A stretch of 39,528 nt of DNA from Christensenellaceae bacterium (GTDB taxonomy: Bacteria > Bacillota > Clostridia > Christensenellales > Aristaeellaceae). The notes under the pieces were generated by a model, which worked only from the letters and a program-made list of their open reading frames with translations, was not told the DNA's origin and ran no database searches. Numbering within the stretch: the first letter of the stretch is position 1; every line of letters begins with the position of its first letter. Below, piece after piece: positions 18,252 to 28,626 of the stretch. Position numbers and translations under genes: made by a program. Where the stretch lies: contig DUQK01000060.1 in assembly GCA_012837835.1 (NCBI GenBank), forward strand, positions 1 to 39,528, given 5' to 3'.

Positions 18252-19133
18252 ATGAAAGCAATATTTAAAGGCTGTGCAACGGCGCTTGCCACCCCTTTTA
18301 AGGATAACAAGTTTGACGCAAATGCATATGCAAAGCTTATTGAATACCAGCTTGAAAACGGTGTTTCGGCTCTTGTTGCCTGTGGCACCACGGGTGAGCC
18401 TTCAACGCTTAGCTCAACTGAATGGGCAAAAGTAATTGAAGCCTGCATTAAGCAGGTTAATGGGCGTGTACCTGTAATTGCAGGCACGGGCAGCAATAAC
18501 ACTATGCAAGTAATAGAAAAAGCGCAGGAAGCAAAGCGCCTTGGCGCGGATGCTCAGCTTATAGTAACCCCTTATTATAATAAAACCACTCAAGAGGGGC
18601 TTATAGCGCACTTTAGCATTATAGCAGAAAAAACCGAGCTTCCTATAATAGTGTATAATGTGCCCTCAAGAACAGGCATGACGATAAGCGCAGATACCGT
18701 TGGAAAATTATCCAAAATAGACAATATTGTAGCTGTAAAAGAGGCAACTTCAGATATGGCGCTTGAGGCTGATATGATGGTAGCCTGCGATAATAAACTG
18801 CATTTCTATTCAGGCTCGGACGAAACCGTAGTACCATTTATGAGCATAGGTGGGCTTGGGGTAATATCTGTAGTTAGCAATGTTGCTCCTAAAATAACAA
18901 GCGATATGACAGGAGCTATGCTAAATGGAGATTATAAATACGCCGCAAGCTTGCAGCTTAAGCTCATGCGCTTAATACGCCTGCTGTTTTCAAAGGTTAG
19001 CCCTATACCATTAAAAGCGGCGCTGAGCCTAATAGGTATTTGTGAAAACGAAGTCCGCCTGCCGCTTATACCTATGACTGAAAGCGAAATGCAGCCGCTT
19101 AAACAGTGCCTAAAGGAGCTTAATTTAATATGA
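18252..19133 (+). CDS. dapA: 4-hydroxy-tetrahydrodipicolinate synthase
   Basis: Condenses pyruvate with aspartate semialdehyde, the first committed step to diaminopimelate and lysine. It is 293 residues in a TIM barrel. The Schiff-base lysine is K163 in IVAVKEAT, Y135 is in IVYNVPSRTG, and the substrate loop GTTGE is at 45-49. The ATG at 18252 follows the GGAGGG that forms the end of asd; a longer upstream frame is only an extension with no ribosome site. Its TGA overlaps the dapB ATG (ATGA). Confidence 0.97.
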   Translation: MKAIFKGCATALATPFKDNKFDANAYAKLIEYQLENGVSALVACGTTGEPSTLSSTEWAKVIEACIKQVNGRVPVIAGTGSNNTMQVIEKAQEAKRLGADAQLIVTPYYNKTTQEGLIAHFSIIAEKTELPIIVYNVPSRTGMTISADTVGKLSKIDNIVAVKEATSDMALEADMMVACDNKLHFYSGSDETVVPFMSIGGLGVISVVSNVAPKITSDMTGAMLNGDYKYAASLQLKLMRLIRLLFSKVSPIPLKAALSLIGICENEVRLPLIPMTESEMQPLKQCLKELNLI

Positions 19134-19882
19134 GAAGGCTAATAATATCCGGTGCTTGCGGCCGTATGGGAAGGTGGGTAGCAGACCAATCTAAGGCATT
19201 CAATTTTGATGTGGTATGCGGAGTAGATCCAAGCGGTGATAAATATGCTGATTTCCCCATATATAAAAACTTTGACGATGTGCCGCATAAGGCGGATGTG
19301 CTTATAGATTTTTCTCTGCCCGCAGCTTTTTCAGCGCTTTCAAAATATATAGAGGAAAACAATATTCCATCCGTACTATGCGCAACAGGTTATGATGAAA
19401 GCCAAGAAAACACAGTAAAACTGCTGTCTCAAAAAACTGCAATATTCAGAAGCCGCAATATGTCTATGGGTGTATTCGTACTTGAACAGCTTTCAAAGTA
19501 CGCTAAAAAGCTGCTAAATGGCTACGATATAGAGATAATTGAATGGCACCACAACAAAAAGGCGGATTCTCCAAGCGGTACTGCGCTATCTCTATATGAA
19601 GCTATAAAGGACGATGACAACCGCCTTGTAATGGGACGCAATGAAAGCAGCGGTAAAAGAGAGCCAAAGGATATAGGTATGCACTCCCTTCGCGGGGGCA
19701 GCGTTACAGGCAAGCATGAAATCAGCTTCTTTGGCGAAGGGGAATCAATAAGCATATCCCACAACGCCGAAAACCGCGGCATATTCGCCCAAGGCGCGCT
19801 TAAGGCTGCCGGCTTTTTACTTAACAAACCCGCAGGGCTATACAGCATGAATGATTATTTTAACGATATAAAAAACGCCTGA
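19130..19882 (+). CDS. dapB: 4-hydroxy-tetrahydrodipicolinate reductase
   Basis: Second step of the diaminopimelate/lysine pathway, using NAD(P)H. It is 250 residues. The nucleotide-binding motif is GACGRMG (8-14). The catalytic histidine pair and lysine are H140, H141 and K144 in IEWHHNKKADSPSGTAL, the family signature. It is coupled to dapA through an ATGA overlap. The later diaminopimelate genes and lysA are not in this window. Confidence 0.97.
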   Translation: MRRLIISGACGRMGRWVADQSKAFNFDVVCGVDPSGDKYADFPIYKNFDDVPHKADVLIDFSLPAAFSALSKYIEENNIPSVLCATGYDESQENTVKLLSQKTAIFRSRNMSMGVFVLEQLSKYAKKLLNGYDIEIIEWHHNKKADSPSGTALSLYEAIKDDDNRLVMGRNESSGKREPKDIGMHSLRGGSVTGKHEISFFGEGESISISHNAENRGIFAQGALKAAGFLLNKPAGLYSMNDYFNDIKNA

Positions 19883-19887
19883 TATAA

Positions 19888-21054
19888 ATGGATAGTGCGC
19901 CTAAAGTTGTAGGCATAGTAGCCGAGTACGACCCTTTTCATCTAGGGCATAAAAAGCAAGTTTTAAAAGCAAAACAATCTGCGGATTATGTTGTGTGCAT
20001 AATAAGCTGTGCGTTTTCACAAAGGGGCAGCGCACACATGTTTTCAACGCATACAAGAGCGCATATGGCGCTTGCAAGCGGCGCGGATTTGGTGCTGGGG
20101 CTGCCATACAGCTTCGGCTGCGCTCAGGCAAACCGCTTTGCAATGGGCGGAGTAAGCGCGCTAAACAGCTTAGGCGTCGTAACTCACCTGTGCTTTGGGG
20201 TAGAGGAAGAGCTTCTGCCAGTACTTGGCAGTGCTACAGATGCAATAAAATCTAAAGAGTATGATAAGCTGTTTGTTGAAAGCCTTTCAGGCGGGGTATC
20301 CTCTGCAAAGGCGCACGGAATTGCACTATCACAACTTATAAACTCGGAAGATAGCAACAGCTTAAATGCTCCAAACTTTATACTGGGGCTTTGCTATATA
20401 AAGGCTTTGCAGGATATTAAAAGCGATATTGTGCCGCTTCCTATATCAAGACGGGGTGATTACCACAAAGGGAATGATATATCCGCGCCGTCTGCAAGCA
20501 TAATCAGAAAAAAGCTGCTTACAGGTGATACTGATTTTTTAAAAACCGCACTCCCCCCTGAAAGCTATGGTATTGCAATAAAAGCGTATAATGAGGGCTA
20601 TTACCATAAGCCGCAGGCGCTTGACTATGCGCTGATAGCGAAGATACTATCATCAAATAGTGAAGAGCTTACAAATACGCCCGAAATATCAGAAGGACTT
20701 GAATACCGTATTATGGATTGTGCCCTTAGCGCAAATAGCAGAGATACGCTTATATCGCTTATAAAAACAAAACGTTATCCATATACGCGCATAGACAGAG
20801 CGTTAAGCCATATACTTGTAGGATTAAATAATGAAAACTGCCCCGACAAGCCAAATTATGTACGGTTGCTTGGCTTTAGAAATAGCGCAGCTCCTCTATT
20901 AAGCGCAATATCTAAAGATATGCCTCTTATAAGCAGACCCGCAAGAAATAAAGATTTGATGATGAAAGAGGACATGTTTTCAGAGCAGCTTTGGCAGATA
21001 GGCGCAGGAGAGTGCCCTAAAAGAGCTTACGAAGAACAGGTAGTAATTATTTAG
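19888..21054 (+). CDS. tmcAL: TmcAL-like tRNA(Met) cytidine acetate ligase (YlbM family)
   Basis: Nucleotidyltransferase-like enzyme that in Bacillus acetylates C34 of elongator tRNA-Met using acetate and ATP. It is 388 residues. The ATP-binding motif GIVAEYDPFHLGH is at 9-21, with HLGH as the HxGH signature, then SQRG and GADLVLGLP. The family consensus has EYNPFHxGH; here Asp replaces Asn. It starts five bases after dapB with no recognisable ribosome site, so reinitiation is likely. No acetate kinase or rpmF neighbour is present. Confidence 0.88.
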   Translation: MDSAPKVVGIVAEYDPFHLGHKKQVLKAKQSADYVVCIISCAFSQRGSAHMFSTHTRAHMALASGADLVLGLPYSFGCAQANRFAMGGVSALNSLGVVTHLCFGVEEELLPVLGSATDAIKSKEYDKLFVESLSGGVSSAKAHGIALSQLINSEDSNSLNAPNFILGLCYIKALQDIKSDIVPLPISRRGDYHKGNDISAPSASIIRKKLLTGDTDFLKTALPPESYGIAIKAYNEGYYHKPQALDYALIAKILSSNSEELTNTPEISEGLEYRIMDCALSANSRDTLISLIKTKRYPYTRIDRALSHILVGLNNENCPDKPNYVRLLGFRNSAAPLLSAISKDMPLISRPARNKDLMMKEDMFSEQLWQIGAGECPKRAYEEQVVII

Positions 21055-21068
21055 AAAGGTATGATATT

Positions 21069-21914
21069 ATGCGAATAGTACAGGCTGAAACCATACAAAA
21101 GGAAATAACAAGGTTATTCCTTGATGCAGGCGTTAATATAGAAAAGGATGTAGATACCTGCTTAAAAAACGCTGCAAATAACGAGCCATCACCGGTAGGG
21201 CGCAATGTGCTTGAACAGATAATACGGAATAATGAAATCGCCAAGGAAGAAAAGCTTCCCATATGTCAGGATACAGGCATGGCGGTTGTATTTGCAGAAA
21301 TAGGACAGGATGTACATATACAGGGCGGAAGCCTTGAAAACGCCATAAATAAGGGCGTTCGCAAAGCGTATGATGAAGGGTATTTTAGAAAATCTATAGT
21401 GGCGGAACCGCTTTTTAACCGTAAAAACACTGGTGATAACACGCCCGCTGTTATACATGTAAACATAGTAGAAGGCGATAAAATAAAGCTGCTTGCAATA
21501 GCCAAGGGTTTTGGAAGCGAAAATATGAGCGCTATTAAAATGCTCGTACCCGCAGATGGCGTTGAGGGCGTAAAAAAGTTTGTGCTTGAAACTGTGGATA
21601 AAGCGGGACCTAACCCCTGCCCCCCTATTATAGTTGGCATAGGCATAGGCGGCAGTTTTGAAAAAGCCGCTATTATGGCAAAAAAATGCACCGCAAAGCC
21701 TCTTAACTATTCAAACCCAGACCCAAACTACGCAAAGCTAGAAGATGAACTTCTTGAAAGTATTAATAAGCGAGGTATAGGTCCAGGCGGGCTTGGAGGC
21801 AGAACAACCGCGCTTAAAGTGCATATAGAATATGCGCCTACGCATATAGCGGGTCTGCCTGTTGCAATCAACATATGCTGCCATGCTTCAAGGCATAAAA
21901 GCTGCATTATATAG
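21069..21914 (+). CDS. Fumarate hydratase class I, alpha subunit (or tartrate dehydratase alpha)
   Basis: N-terminal catalytic half of the two-subunit, [4Fe-4S]-dependent hydratase, 281 residues. The cluster cysteine C66 is in LPICQDTGMAVVF, with further cysteines in NPCPPIIVGIGIGG and AKKCT. Clostridia use it for malate-fumarate interconversion in an incomplete citric acid pathway; L-tartrate dehydratase has the same fold, and the sequence alone does not fully separate them. The ATG follows AGAAAGG and lies 14 bases after tmcAL. The beta subunit gene follows 11 bases later. Confidence 0.9.
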   Translation: MRIVQAETIQKEITRLFLDAGVNIEKDVDTCLKNAANNEPSPVGRNVLEQIIRNNEIAKEEKLPICQDTGMAVVFAEIGQDVHIQGGSLENAINKGVRKAYDEGYFRKSIVAEPLFNRKNTGDNTPAVIHVNIVEGDKIKLLAIAKGFGSENMSAIKMLVPADGVEGVKKFVLETVDKAGPNPCPPIIVGIGIGGSFEKAAIMAKKCTAKPLNYSNPDPNYAKLEDELLESINKRGIGPGGLGGRTTALKVHIEYAPTHIAGLPVAINICCHASRHKSCII

Positions 21915-21925
21915 GAGGAGGAATT

Positions 21926-23387
<1,462 letters not shown>

Positions 23388-23409
23388 TGAAGCTTTTTAG
23401 CATGTTTTC

Positions 23410-23438
23410 TTTACAATTTATTAATTTCATTGTATTCT
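23410..23438 (+). promoter_or_regulatory. Promoter directly abutting the 23445 start (leaderless type)
   Basis: TTTACA (23410-23415) and TATTCT (23433-23438) are 17 bases apart. Transcription would start about seven bases after the -10, at the ATG itself (23445). There is no ribosome site between them. Confidence 0.6.
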
Positions 23439-23444
23439 ATCCCC

Positions 23445-25064
23445 ATGTCTGAACAAGGTGGAAGAATACCGCCTGATGCAAATGAGCAGCAGGACGGTTT
23501 CACAAGGCAAGCTAATTGGAGTGGCGAGCAGGACAATTATTTCAGCCCCTCCGGTTTTTCTGCGCCTATAAATAATGCGCAAGCCCCTCCGCCCATAGGC
23601 GGCGACCCCAATTATTACGATAATGCTCAAAATATTCAGTATGATTTAGACAGCGAAGATAGTTATTTTAGCGCTGTAAATCCCCCAAGCTACGGCGCTC
23701 CCCCTGTGCCTGATGCCCCTCCGCCCTATATTGGGCAGATAAATCAGCCCTATTACACAGATGATGGCTACCAGAGCTTTGCTCCGGGCTTTGGAGAGGA
23801 AGTAAGATACGCCTACGCCCCTGACGAAGATGCCCCCAGCCCTGAGCGTATACCATATAAAGCTCCCCCCAAAAAAATTAATTATATGGGTTACCTTTAT
23901 GTAGGCTTGGTGCTGCTTGTTGCTGTGCTTGGCGTTATGGGAATAAGCCAGCTGCTTGGCAATGAGCAAAAGAGAACCGCGCTTGTAACCCTAAGCGGGC
24001 AGGATACCACATACTCCGGCAAAGCCCTTATAGTTCGCAACGAAACCGTGTTTATACAGGACGGCGTTTCAACTGTAATATACAGCGCTGAAGAAGGCGC
24101 GCATATAGGCAGGGGTACGCCCGTGTGTACGGTATATACCACAGGTTATAATAAAAGGGAGAGGGAACTCCTCCAAAAATACAGAAATGAAATAAAAGAA
24201 CAACAAATATTCCTAATAGACAGCGAAATCGCGCCTGACAGCCAGCTTCAGCGCATAGACGATGCCGTTATGCATAGGGCTGCTGAAACACAGGCACTTA
24301 TACACGGCGCGCACGGCAACCTATTAAGCCAAGAGATAAGGTTGCAGGATGCTGTTAGGGAAAGGCAGAATTATATAAAACAAAAATATCCGGACGACGC
24401 AAAGCTGACTAGGCTTTATGATAACGAAACAAGCCAATTGCAAAGGATAGATACATGGACTAAAAAATATTCCTCCACTGATGATGGCATAGTAAGCTTC
24501 TATACAGACGGTTTTGAAGCGGCGGTAAACACCACAAACTACCTAAGCTATTCTCCGGAGCAGGTACAAAAGATGATAGACGGTGAAGTTCCCGAGCAAT
24601 TCAAAAAAGATAAGGATAGCTCCGACATTTACCGCCTTGTGCGCCAGAAAAAATGGGGAGTGCTTATGCTTGCGGATAATATAGACTGGAACCCCGTAAT
24701 AGACGACAGCTATCAAATGCTTATTGAAAGCTTTGAGAGTACCACCGTTACAGCCAAGGTAGAAGGCGTAACAAAATCTGCCGGCAAATTGCTAGTTAGG
24801 CTTAGTGTAGATGAAAGCGTACTGCCTATACTTTACACAAGAAATTGCCGTATACAGCTTTCAAAGAGCACTATCACATACGCAGTGCCATCAAATGCCA
24901 TAATCACACAGGACGGCCTTGTGGGCGTTGTAGTAATGTTTGCAGAGGGCGAATACCTTATACCTGTTACAATAGTATCACAAGACGATACGCAGGCAAA
25001 TGTTGTTCCCCTTAATGCCGGCTATCTATTTGAAGGCATGAGCGTAAGGCTATTTAACGATTAA
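23445..25064 (+). CDS. HlyD-like membrane protein with a long proline-rich cytoplasmic N-terminus
   Basis: The protein is 539 residues. The first ~145 are low-complexity and rich in Pro, Tyr, Asn and Asp, presumably disordered and cytoplasmic. One membrane helix (149-171, YLYVGLVLLVAVLGVMGISQLL) follows. The extracytoplasmic remainder has a biotinyl-lipoyl-like start (GKALIVRNETVFIQ, GRGTPVCTVYTT), a predicted coiled coil (about 205-300) and a C-terminal beta domain, an order resembling HlyD/membrane-fusion adaptors found near division genes in Clostridia. No exporter gene adjoins it. A TTG five codons upstream is possible but has no ribosome site; I prefer the ATG because the promoter would initiate there. 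Function unproven; an envelope or division role is inferred. Confidence 0.75.
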   Translation: MSEQGGRIPPDANEQQDGFTRQANWSGEQDNYFSPSGFSAPINNAQAPPPIGGDPNYYDNAQNIQYDLDSEDSYFSAVNPPSYGAPPVPDAPPPYIGQINQPYYTDDGYQSFAPGFGEEVRYAYAPDEDAPSPERIPYKAPPKKINYMGYLYVGLVLLVAVLGVMGISQLLGNEQKRTALVTLSGQDTTYSGKALIVRNETVFIQDGVSTVIYSAEEGAHIGRGTPVCTVYTTGYNKRERELLQKYRNEIKEQQIFLIDSEIAPDSQLQRIDDAVMHRAAETQALIHGAHGNLLSQEIRLQDAVRERQNYIKQKYPDDAKLTRLYDNETSQLQRIDTWTKKYSSTDDGIVSFYTDGFEAAVNTTNYLSYSPEQVQKMIDGEVPEQFKKDKDSSDIYRLVRQKKWGVLMLADNIDWNPVIDDSYQMLIESFESTTVTAKVEGVTKSAGKLLVRLSVDESVLPILYTRNCRIQLSKSTITYAVPSNAIITQDGLVGVVVMFAEGEYLIPVTIVSQDDTQANVVPLNAGYLFEGMSVRLFND

Positions 25065-25111
25065 TACCTTACTTGAGTATGCCAATCACATATAAAAAAT
25101 GATAAAAAAAT

Positions 25112-25140
25112 TTGCAATTAATGCTCAATTTTGCTATAAT
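25112..25140 (+). promoter_or_regulatory. Promoter of tRNA-Arg
   Basis: TTGCAA (25112-25117) and a perfect TATAAT (25135-25140) are 17 bases apart, 20 bases before the tRNA. Confidence 0.85.
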
Positions 25141-25160
25141 ACGTTTCGCTGCCTAAGCGT

Positions 25161-25237
25161 GCGCTCTTAGCTCAGCTGGATAGAGTGCTTGACTACGAAT
25201 CAAGAGGTCAGGGGTTCGAATCCCTTAGGGCGCGCCA
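25161..25237 (+). tRNA. tRNA-Arg (anticodon ACG)
   Basis: A 77-base tRNA. GCGCTCT pairs with AGGGCGC (one G-T pair), then discriminator G and encoded CCA. The anticodon arm is CTTGACT-ACG-AATCAAG; A34 is expected to be inosine and read CGU/CGC/CGA. The T-loop GGTTCGAATCC is standard. Confidence 0.98.
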
Positions 25238-25238
25238 G

Positions 25239-25274
25239 AAAAACCCTCGTATTCATAAGGAGTACGAGGTTTTT
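25239..25274 (+). terminator. Terminator after tRNA-Arg
   Basis: Arms CCTCGTA and TACGAGG with an 11-base loop, flanked by a run of As and followed by five Ts (25270-25274). A-rich flank and T tail make it potentially bidirectional, so it may also stop the pfkB-end transcripts. Confidence 0.85.
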
Positions 25275-25387
25275 GTTGCACTTGTAGCTGTTGCGTTTTT
25301 GTCTTTTCCGCCAATTATGATGCTAACATTTTTAAACTTATACTTTTTTCGCATAGGTCATTAGCAAAGCGCTTAAATATATTCAAA

Positions 25388-26326
25388 TTATAAAATACGG
25401 ATTGGTACTATTTCACGAAACACATTTAACAACTGATTTCTTGTAGGCAAGGAATCCATAACATTAGCATGGCTTACACAGAATGAGGACGCGTTTGTCG
25501 CATAAATTGCAGCATCTTTCAATGAATATCCTTCAGCGATAAAGACCGCCAAAGCCGCATTGAAAGTATCTCCTGCGCCCGTTGTATCTACAACCTTAGA
25601 GGGCAAGGCAGGGAAAATCCAAGCACAGCTTGCATCCAATAATAATGAGCCATTTTCGCCTAACGTAACCACCGCTCTTTTAAAACCAGCATGTTTTAAA
25701 TGTTGGGCTAATGTCTTGGTATCCGGCTGATTCTGTAACCCCAAAAGAAAAGCTGCCTCTTGTAAATTTGGAGTTATTAAATCAAAAGAATGCAAAAACT
25801 CAATTTCCAGAGGAATTGCAGGTGCGGGATTAAGTATGGTAAATACCCCATGTTTTTTACACAGGTTAAGCGCAGTCTTTGTAGCATTTAGGGGAGATTC
25901 CAAGCTTAATAACATACACGAACATTGAGCAATAATTTTTTCATTTTTACTTACAAAATTTTTCGACAGTTGCTCTGCCGCCCCTCTAAAAACTGAAACC
26001 CTGTTTTCTCCTGTATTATCAGTTAGTATACAAGCATAAGCGGTATTTTCATCAACAATAGTTTCAATAATAGGAGTAACATTTTCGCTTTTTAAATACA
26101 CGCAGCACTGTTCTTTAGCCTCATCGTTTCCCATCGCACCAATGAAAACCACTTCAGCGCCTAAACGCGCAGCAGCAACAGCCTGATTATATGCTTTTCC
26201 GCCAGGCTCAATAAACATACTGCTCGCATGAAGTGTTTCCCCAAGACTATGAAAATGGTCCACCGTTAAGAAAACCGATTGACCTCCTAAACCCATCGTA
26301 CCAATACGAGGACGATTGCACCGCAT
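25388..26326 (-). CDS. PfkB family carbohydrate kinase (ribokinase-like)
   Basis: ATP-dependent sugar kinase, 312 residues. The first signature is GGKAYNQAVAAARLGA (42-57) and the second is DTTGAGDTFNAAL (247-259), with catalytic D253 in the GAGD anion hole. The substrate may be ribose, deoxyribose or another sugar of the island. The ATG at 26324-26326 follows a run of G bases that is an unusually long ribosome-site homopolymer (eight Gs). It follows the SIS gene by 22 bases and is last in the regulator-SIS-kinase unit. Confidence 0.92.
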   Translation of the reverse strand: MRCNRPRIGTMGLGGQSVFLTVDHFHSLGETLHASSMFIEPGGKAYNQAVAAARLGAEVVFIGAMGNDEAKEQCCVYLKSENVTPIIETIVDENTAYACILTDNTGENRVSVFRGAAEQLSKNFVSKNEKIIAQCSCMLLSLESPLNATKTALNLCKKHGVFTILNPAPAIPLEIEFLHSFDLITPNLQEAAFLLGLQNQPDTKTLAQHLKHAGFKRAVVTLGENGSLLLDASCAWIFPALPSKVVDTTGAGDTFNAALAVFIAEGYSLKDAAIYATNASSFCVSHANVMDSLPTRNQLLNVFREIVPIRIL

Positions 26327-26348
26327 GTGTCTTCCCCCCCCTTATTAA

Positions 26349-27080
26349 TCACAAGCTTTTTATACGTGATGAATAACGATTAATTAGTTTAACGTTTTCC
26401 TCCGAACCACCTAGAACATTACCGCTCAAATAAATAGGCACATCTATGCCTTCAGCTATCGCAAGCTCTATGCTTTCCGCTAAAATACTGTTTATAATAA
26501 AAGTACCCATAATAGTGGACAAAGGCGTGGTATTCACACGAGAGCCTTTGGGTTGCAAGCAGGCATCACCATATGGCACCATATTATCAATCCAGATATC
26601 TGCAGCCTCATGAAGATGCCGTCCACTGCGCGAAGAAACGGACTTATCAAAATAAGCACTTGAACAGATAGCAACTGTGAAAACACCCTGACTGCGTACT
26701 GTTTCAGTAACTTCTATAGGCACTGCATTAATGCCTGATGTGGAAATACAGAAAAACATATCACGTTGAGTAAACTTATACTCCTCAATAACCTGTTGCG
26801 CTAACCCAGGCTGTTTTTCGAGCTTACTGCTCTTTGAAGCACTCACATGCAGCATTAAAGGCGGAAAAAAGATTGGTGCAACACAACCCAATCCGCCGGC
26901 TCGGTAAAAAACCTCTTCAGACAAAATGCCGGAGTGCCCACAACCAAAAACATAGATTAACCCATCATGTTTCATCACTTCTTTGGCTTTTTGAGCAGCT
27001 TCCATTATTTTCCCGGATTGTGTGTGTGATATTTCATTAAGCGTATCAAAAATTTGTGATTTATATTCATACATTAGCAT
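26349..27080 (-). CDS. SIS-domain protein (UPF0309-like), first of two in the island
   Basis: Predicted phosphosugar-binding isomerase-fold protein, 243 residues. The SIS core has YVFGCGHSGILSEEVFYRAGGLG and ISTSGINAVPIEV with the Ser/Thr residues that bind phosphate. The end matches the second SIS protein (31554-32306): N-V-x-GG-x-E-x-N-x-K and YSxRIKxL are shared. The ATG at 27080 (GGGGGG seven bases upstream) is preferred over 27086, which would be too close. It overlaps the regulator by 14 bases. Exact reaction unknown; a sugar isomerase or deaminase-type role is inferred. Confidence 0.85.
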   Translation of the reverse strand: MLMYEYKSQIFDTLNEISHTQSGKIMEAAQKAKEVMKHDGLIYVFGCGHSGILSEEVFYRAGGLGCVAPIFFPPLMLHVSASKSSKLEKQPGLAQQVIEEYKFTQRDMFFCISTSGINAVPIEVTETVRSQGVFTVAICSSAYFDKSVSSRSGRHLHEAADIWIDNMVPYGDACLQPKGSRVNTTPLSTIMGTFIINSILAESIELAIAEGIDVPIYLSGNVLGGSEENVKLINRYSSRIKSL

Positions 27081-28194
27081 ATACATTCCCCCCTTCTTTG
27101 GTGGTCATATGTTGCGAAAAGCAGGAACTCTCGCGAATAATAAGACTAGGTTCAACATAATAATTATCATAAGGTGTTTTAGGATTATTAATCTTTTCAA
27201 TTAAGAGATTTGCAGCCATGTCCGCCATACTGGCAATACGATATCTCACAGTAGTCAAAGGAGGAGATAAGGTACGGGAAAAAGACAGGTCGTCAAAACC
27301 TACAATACCCACATCTTTTGGAATATGTTTACCTAGTCTTGAGCAGATTTGGTATAGCTTTGACGCAATGAGGTCATGAAAACAAAAAATACCGACCGGC
27401 TCTTTCTGCTTATTTAAAAGCTGCAAAATACGTTCTTCGTCTGTCTTTGAATCAACTGATAATCTAAGTATTTGTTTAGGTTCAAGCTGATAGCCATTAT
27501 GCTTTAATTCCGTATGATAACCAATAAAACGGCTATCTCTATCCAAAGAAAGATTTTTGCTTCCTAAATACAAAAAGTTTCTATATCCTTCTTCAAGCAA
27601 ATGTCGCGCTACTTTCTGAGAAACAACAAAGCTATTCACTTGTACAGATGACAACTTGCAGTTATCCATTGATTGAGCCAACAACACACAAGGAAGCGTA
27701 CAATCTCGATAAAGGGAAACATTTTCCGGAGATGTAGGCACAGTGCTAATGATTCCCGCTACTGAAAAATGTGCAAAAAGTGAAAACACTTTCCGCTCCT
27801 CTTTTGAAGAAAAGTCATTGCTCAATACAATAACTCTATATCCCTTTGTACGAAACGCTTTAATTACAGCATCAGACAAAGACGCATAAAACTCATTACT
27901 TAAGCTGGGAACAATAAGACCAATAATGTTTTTTTGGCAGGTATGAGTTTCCATTATATTTGCATACGATAGAAAGTATCTTTTGCCACGTAACTCCAAG
28001 AAACCCGCTTCACATAATTGCTTTAATACATTATGAGCAGTCATTATGGAAATCTGCTGCCGGTCAGCTAAAGCCCGCGTTGTCAAAAAAACATCACCGG
28101 AAGAACCGAATTTACCTTGTAATATTTCTTCCTGAAGGAGGTAAAACTCCTGTGCGCTACGCGAGAGATTAGAAAATAGATAATCGTTTATCAT
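27067..28194 (-). CDS. Transcriptional regulator: GntR-type winged helix plus LacI-type sugar-binding domain
   Basis: AraR-like architecture, 375 residues. A winged-helix DNA-binding domain spans about 15-76 (LTTRALADRQQISIMTAHNVLKQL), then a periplasmic-binding-fold sensor from IIGLIVPSLSNEFYASL through IPKDVGIVGFDDLSFSRTLSPPLTTVRY. A longer frame exists, but the ATG at 28192-28194 has GAGG five bases upstream. It is first in a unit with the SIS and PfkB genes, with which it overlaps, so it probably controls this sugar island in response to a sugar ligand. Operator sites could not be fixed with confidence. Confidence 0.9.
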   Translation of the reverse strand: MINDYLFSNLSRSAQEFYLLQEEILQGKFGSSGDVFLTTRALADRQQISIMTAHNVLKQLCEAGFLELRGKRYFLSYANIMETHTCQKNIIGLIVPSLSNEFYASLSDAVIKAFRTKGYRVIVLSNDFSSKEERKVFSLFAHFSVAGIISTVPTSPENVSLYRDCTLPCVLLAQSMDNCKLSSVQVNSFVVSQKVARHLLEEGYRNFLYLGSKNLSLDRDSRFIGYHTELKHNGYQLEPKQILRLSVDSKTDEERILQLLNKQKEPVGIFCFHDLIASKLYQICSRLGKHIPKDVGIVGFDDLSFSRTLSPPLTTVRYRIASMADMAANLLIEKINNPKTPYDNYYVEPSLIIRESSCFSQHMTTKEGGNVYANV

Positions 28195-28626
28195 GCTTAC
28201 CTCACTAGTAAAGTTATCAATAACTGCAAACATTGCGCAAACTGTATCATATAAGAAACGTAAAATCAAATCATAGTGTTATCTAAAAAAATCAAGCTGC
28301 AATGTGCATACGTTTAGTTTTAATATAAAAGAGAAACCCTTTGATTTAACATGAGTTATAACAACTATTATCAAGAAGGTGTTTCTCAATTAGTAATAAC
28401 AGAAGGAATACTACAAAAATGCGTATAGCAGATTATGCAATAAATGAGAGTCTACATAACATAGCTTAGCTTCTCTAAATAGCTACTCAAAAATCAGATG
28501 TATACCTTTCCACTGTTTTATGAAATAATCTTCGGTACATTTTTGTACTCACAATCTATTAGAGAAAGACTGACCCTTCCGTTGCGTTTTATTATACAGT
28601 CTGCGTCTGTAAAACAGAATAATCAA
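28195..28626. other. Intergenic region between the regulator and the sugar operon end
   Basis: About 430 bases without a gene I can support. It should hold the regulator promoter (28200-28320, candidates imperfect) and the end of the ABC operon transcript. A 25-codon frame at 28351-28428 lies partly in the hairpin described separately and has no ribosome site. Confidence 0.4.
28331..28388 (-). terminator. Large imperfect stem-loop, probable terminator of the sugar operon
   Basis: GAGAAACACCTTCTTGAT on the minus strand (28388-28371) pairs with ATCAAAGGGTTTCTC (28345-28331) with small bulges, followed by TTTTATATT. It lies about 240 bases after the last operon gene, so it could instead be the end of another element. 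Confidence 0.5.

Noticed and set aside
28351-28428. Plus-strand 25-codon frame between the regulator and the sugar operon
   Set aside because: It overlaps the large stem-loop, has no ribosome site and no recognisable motif.
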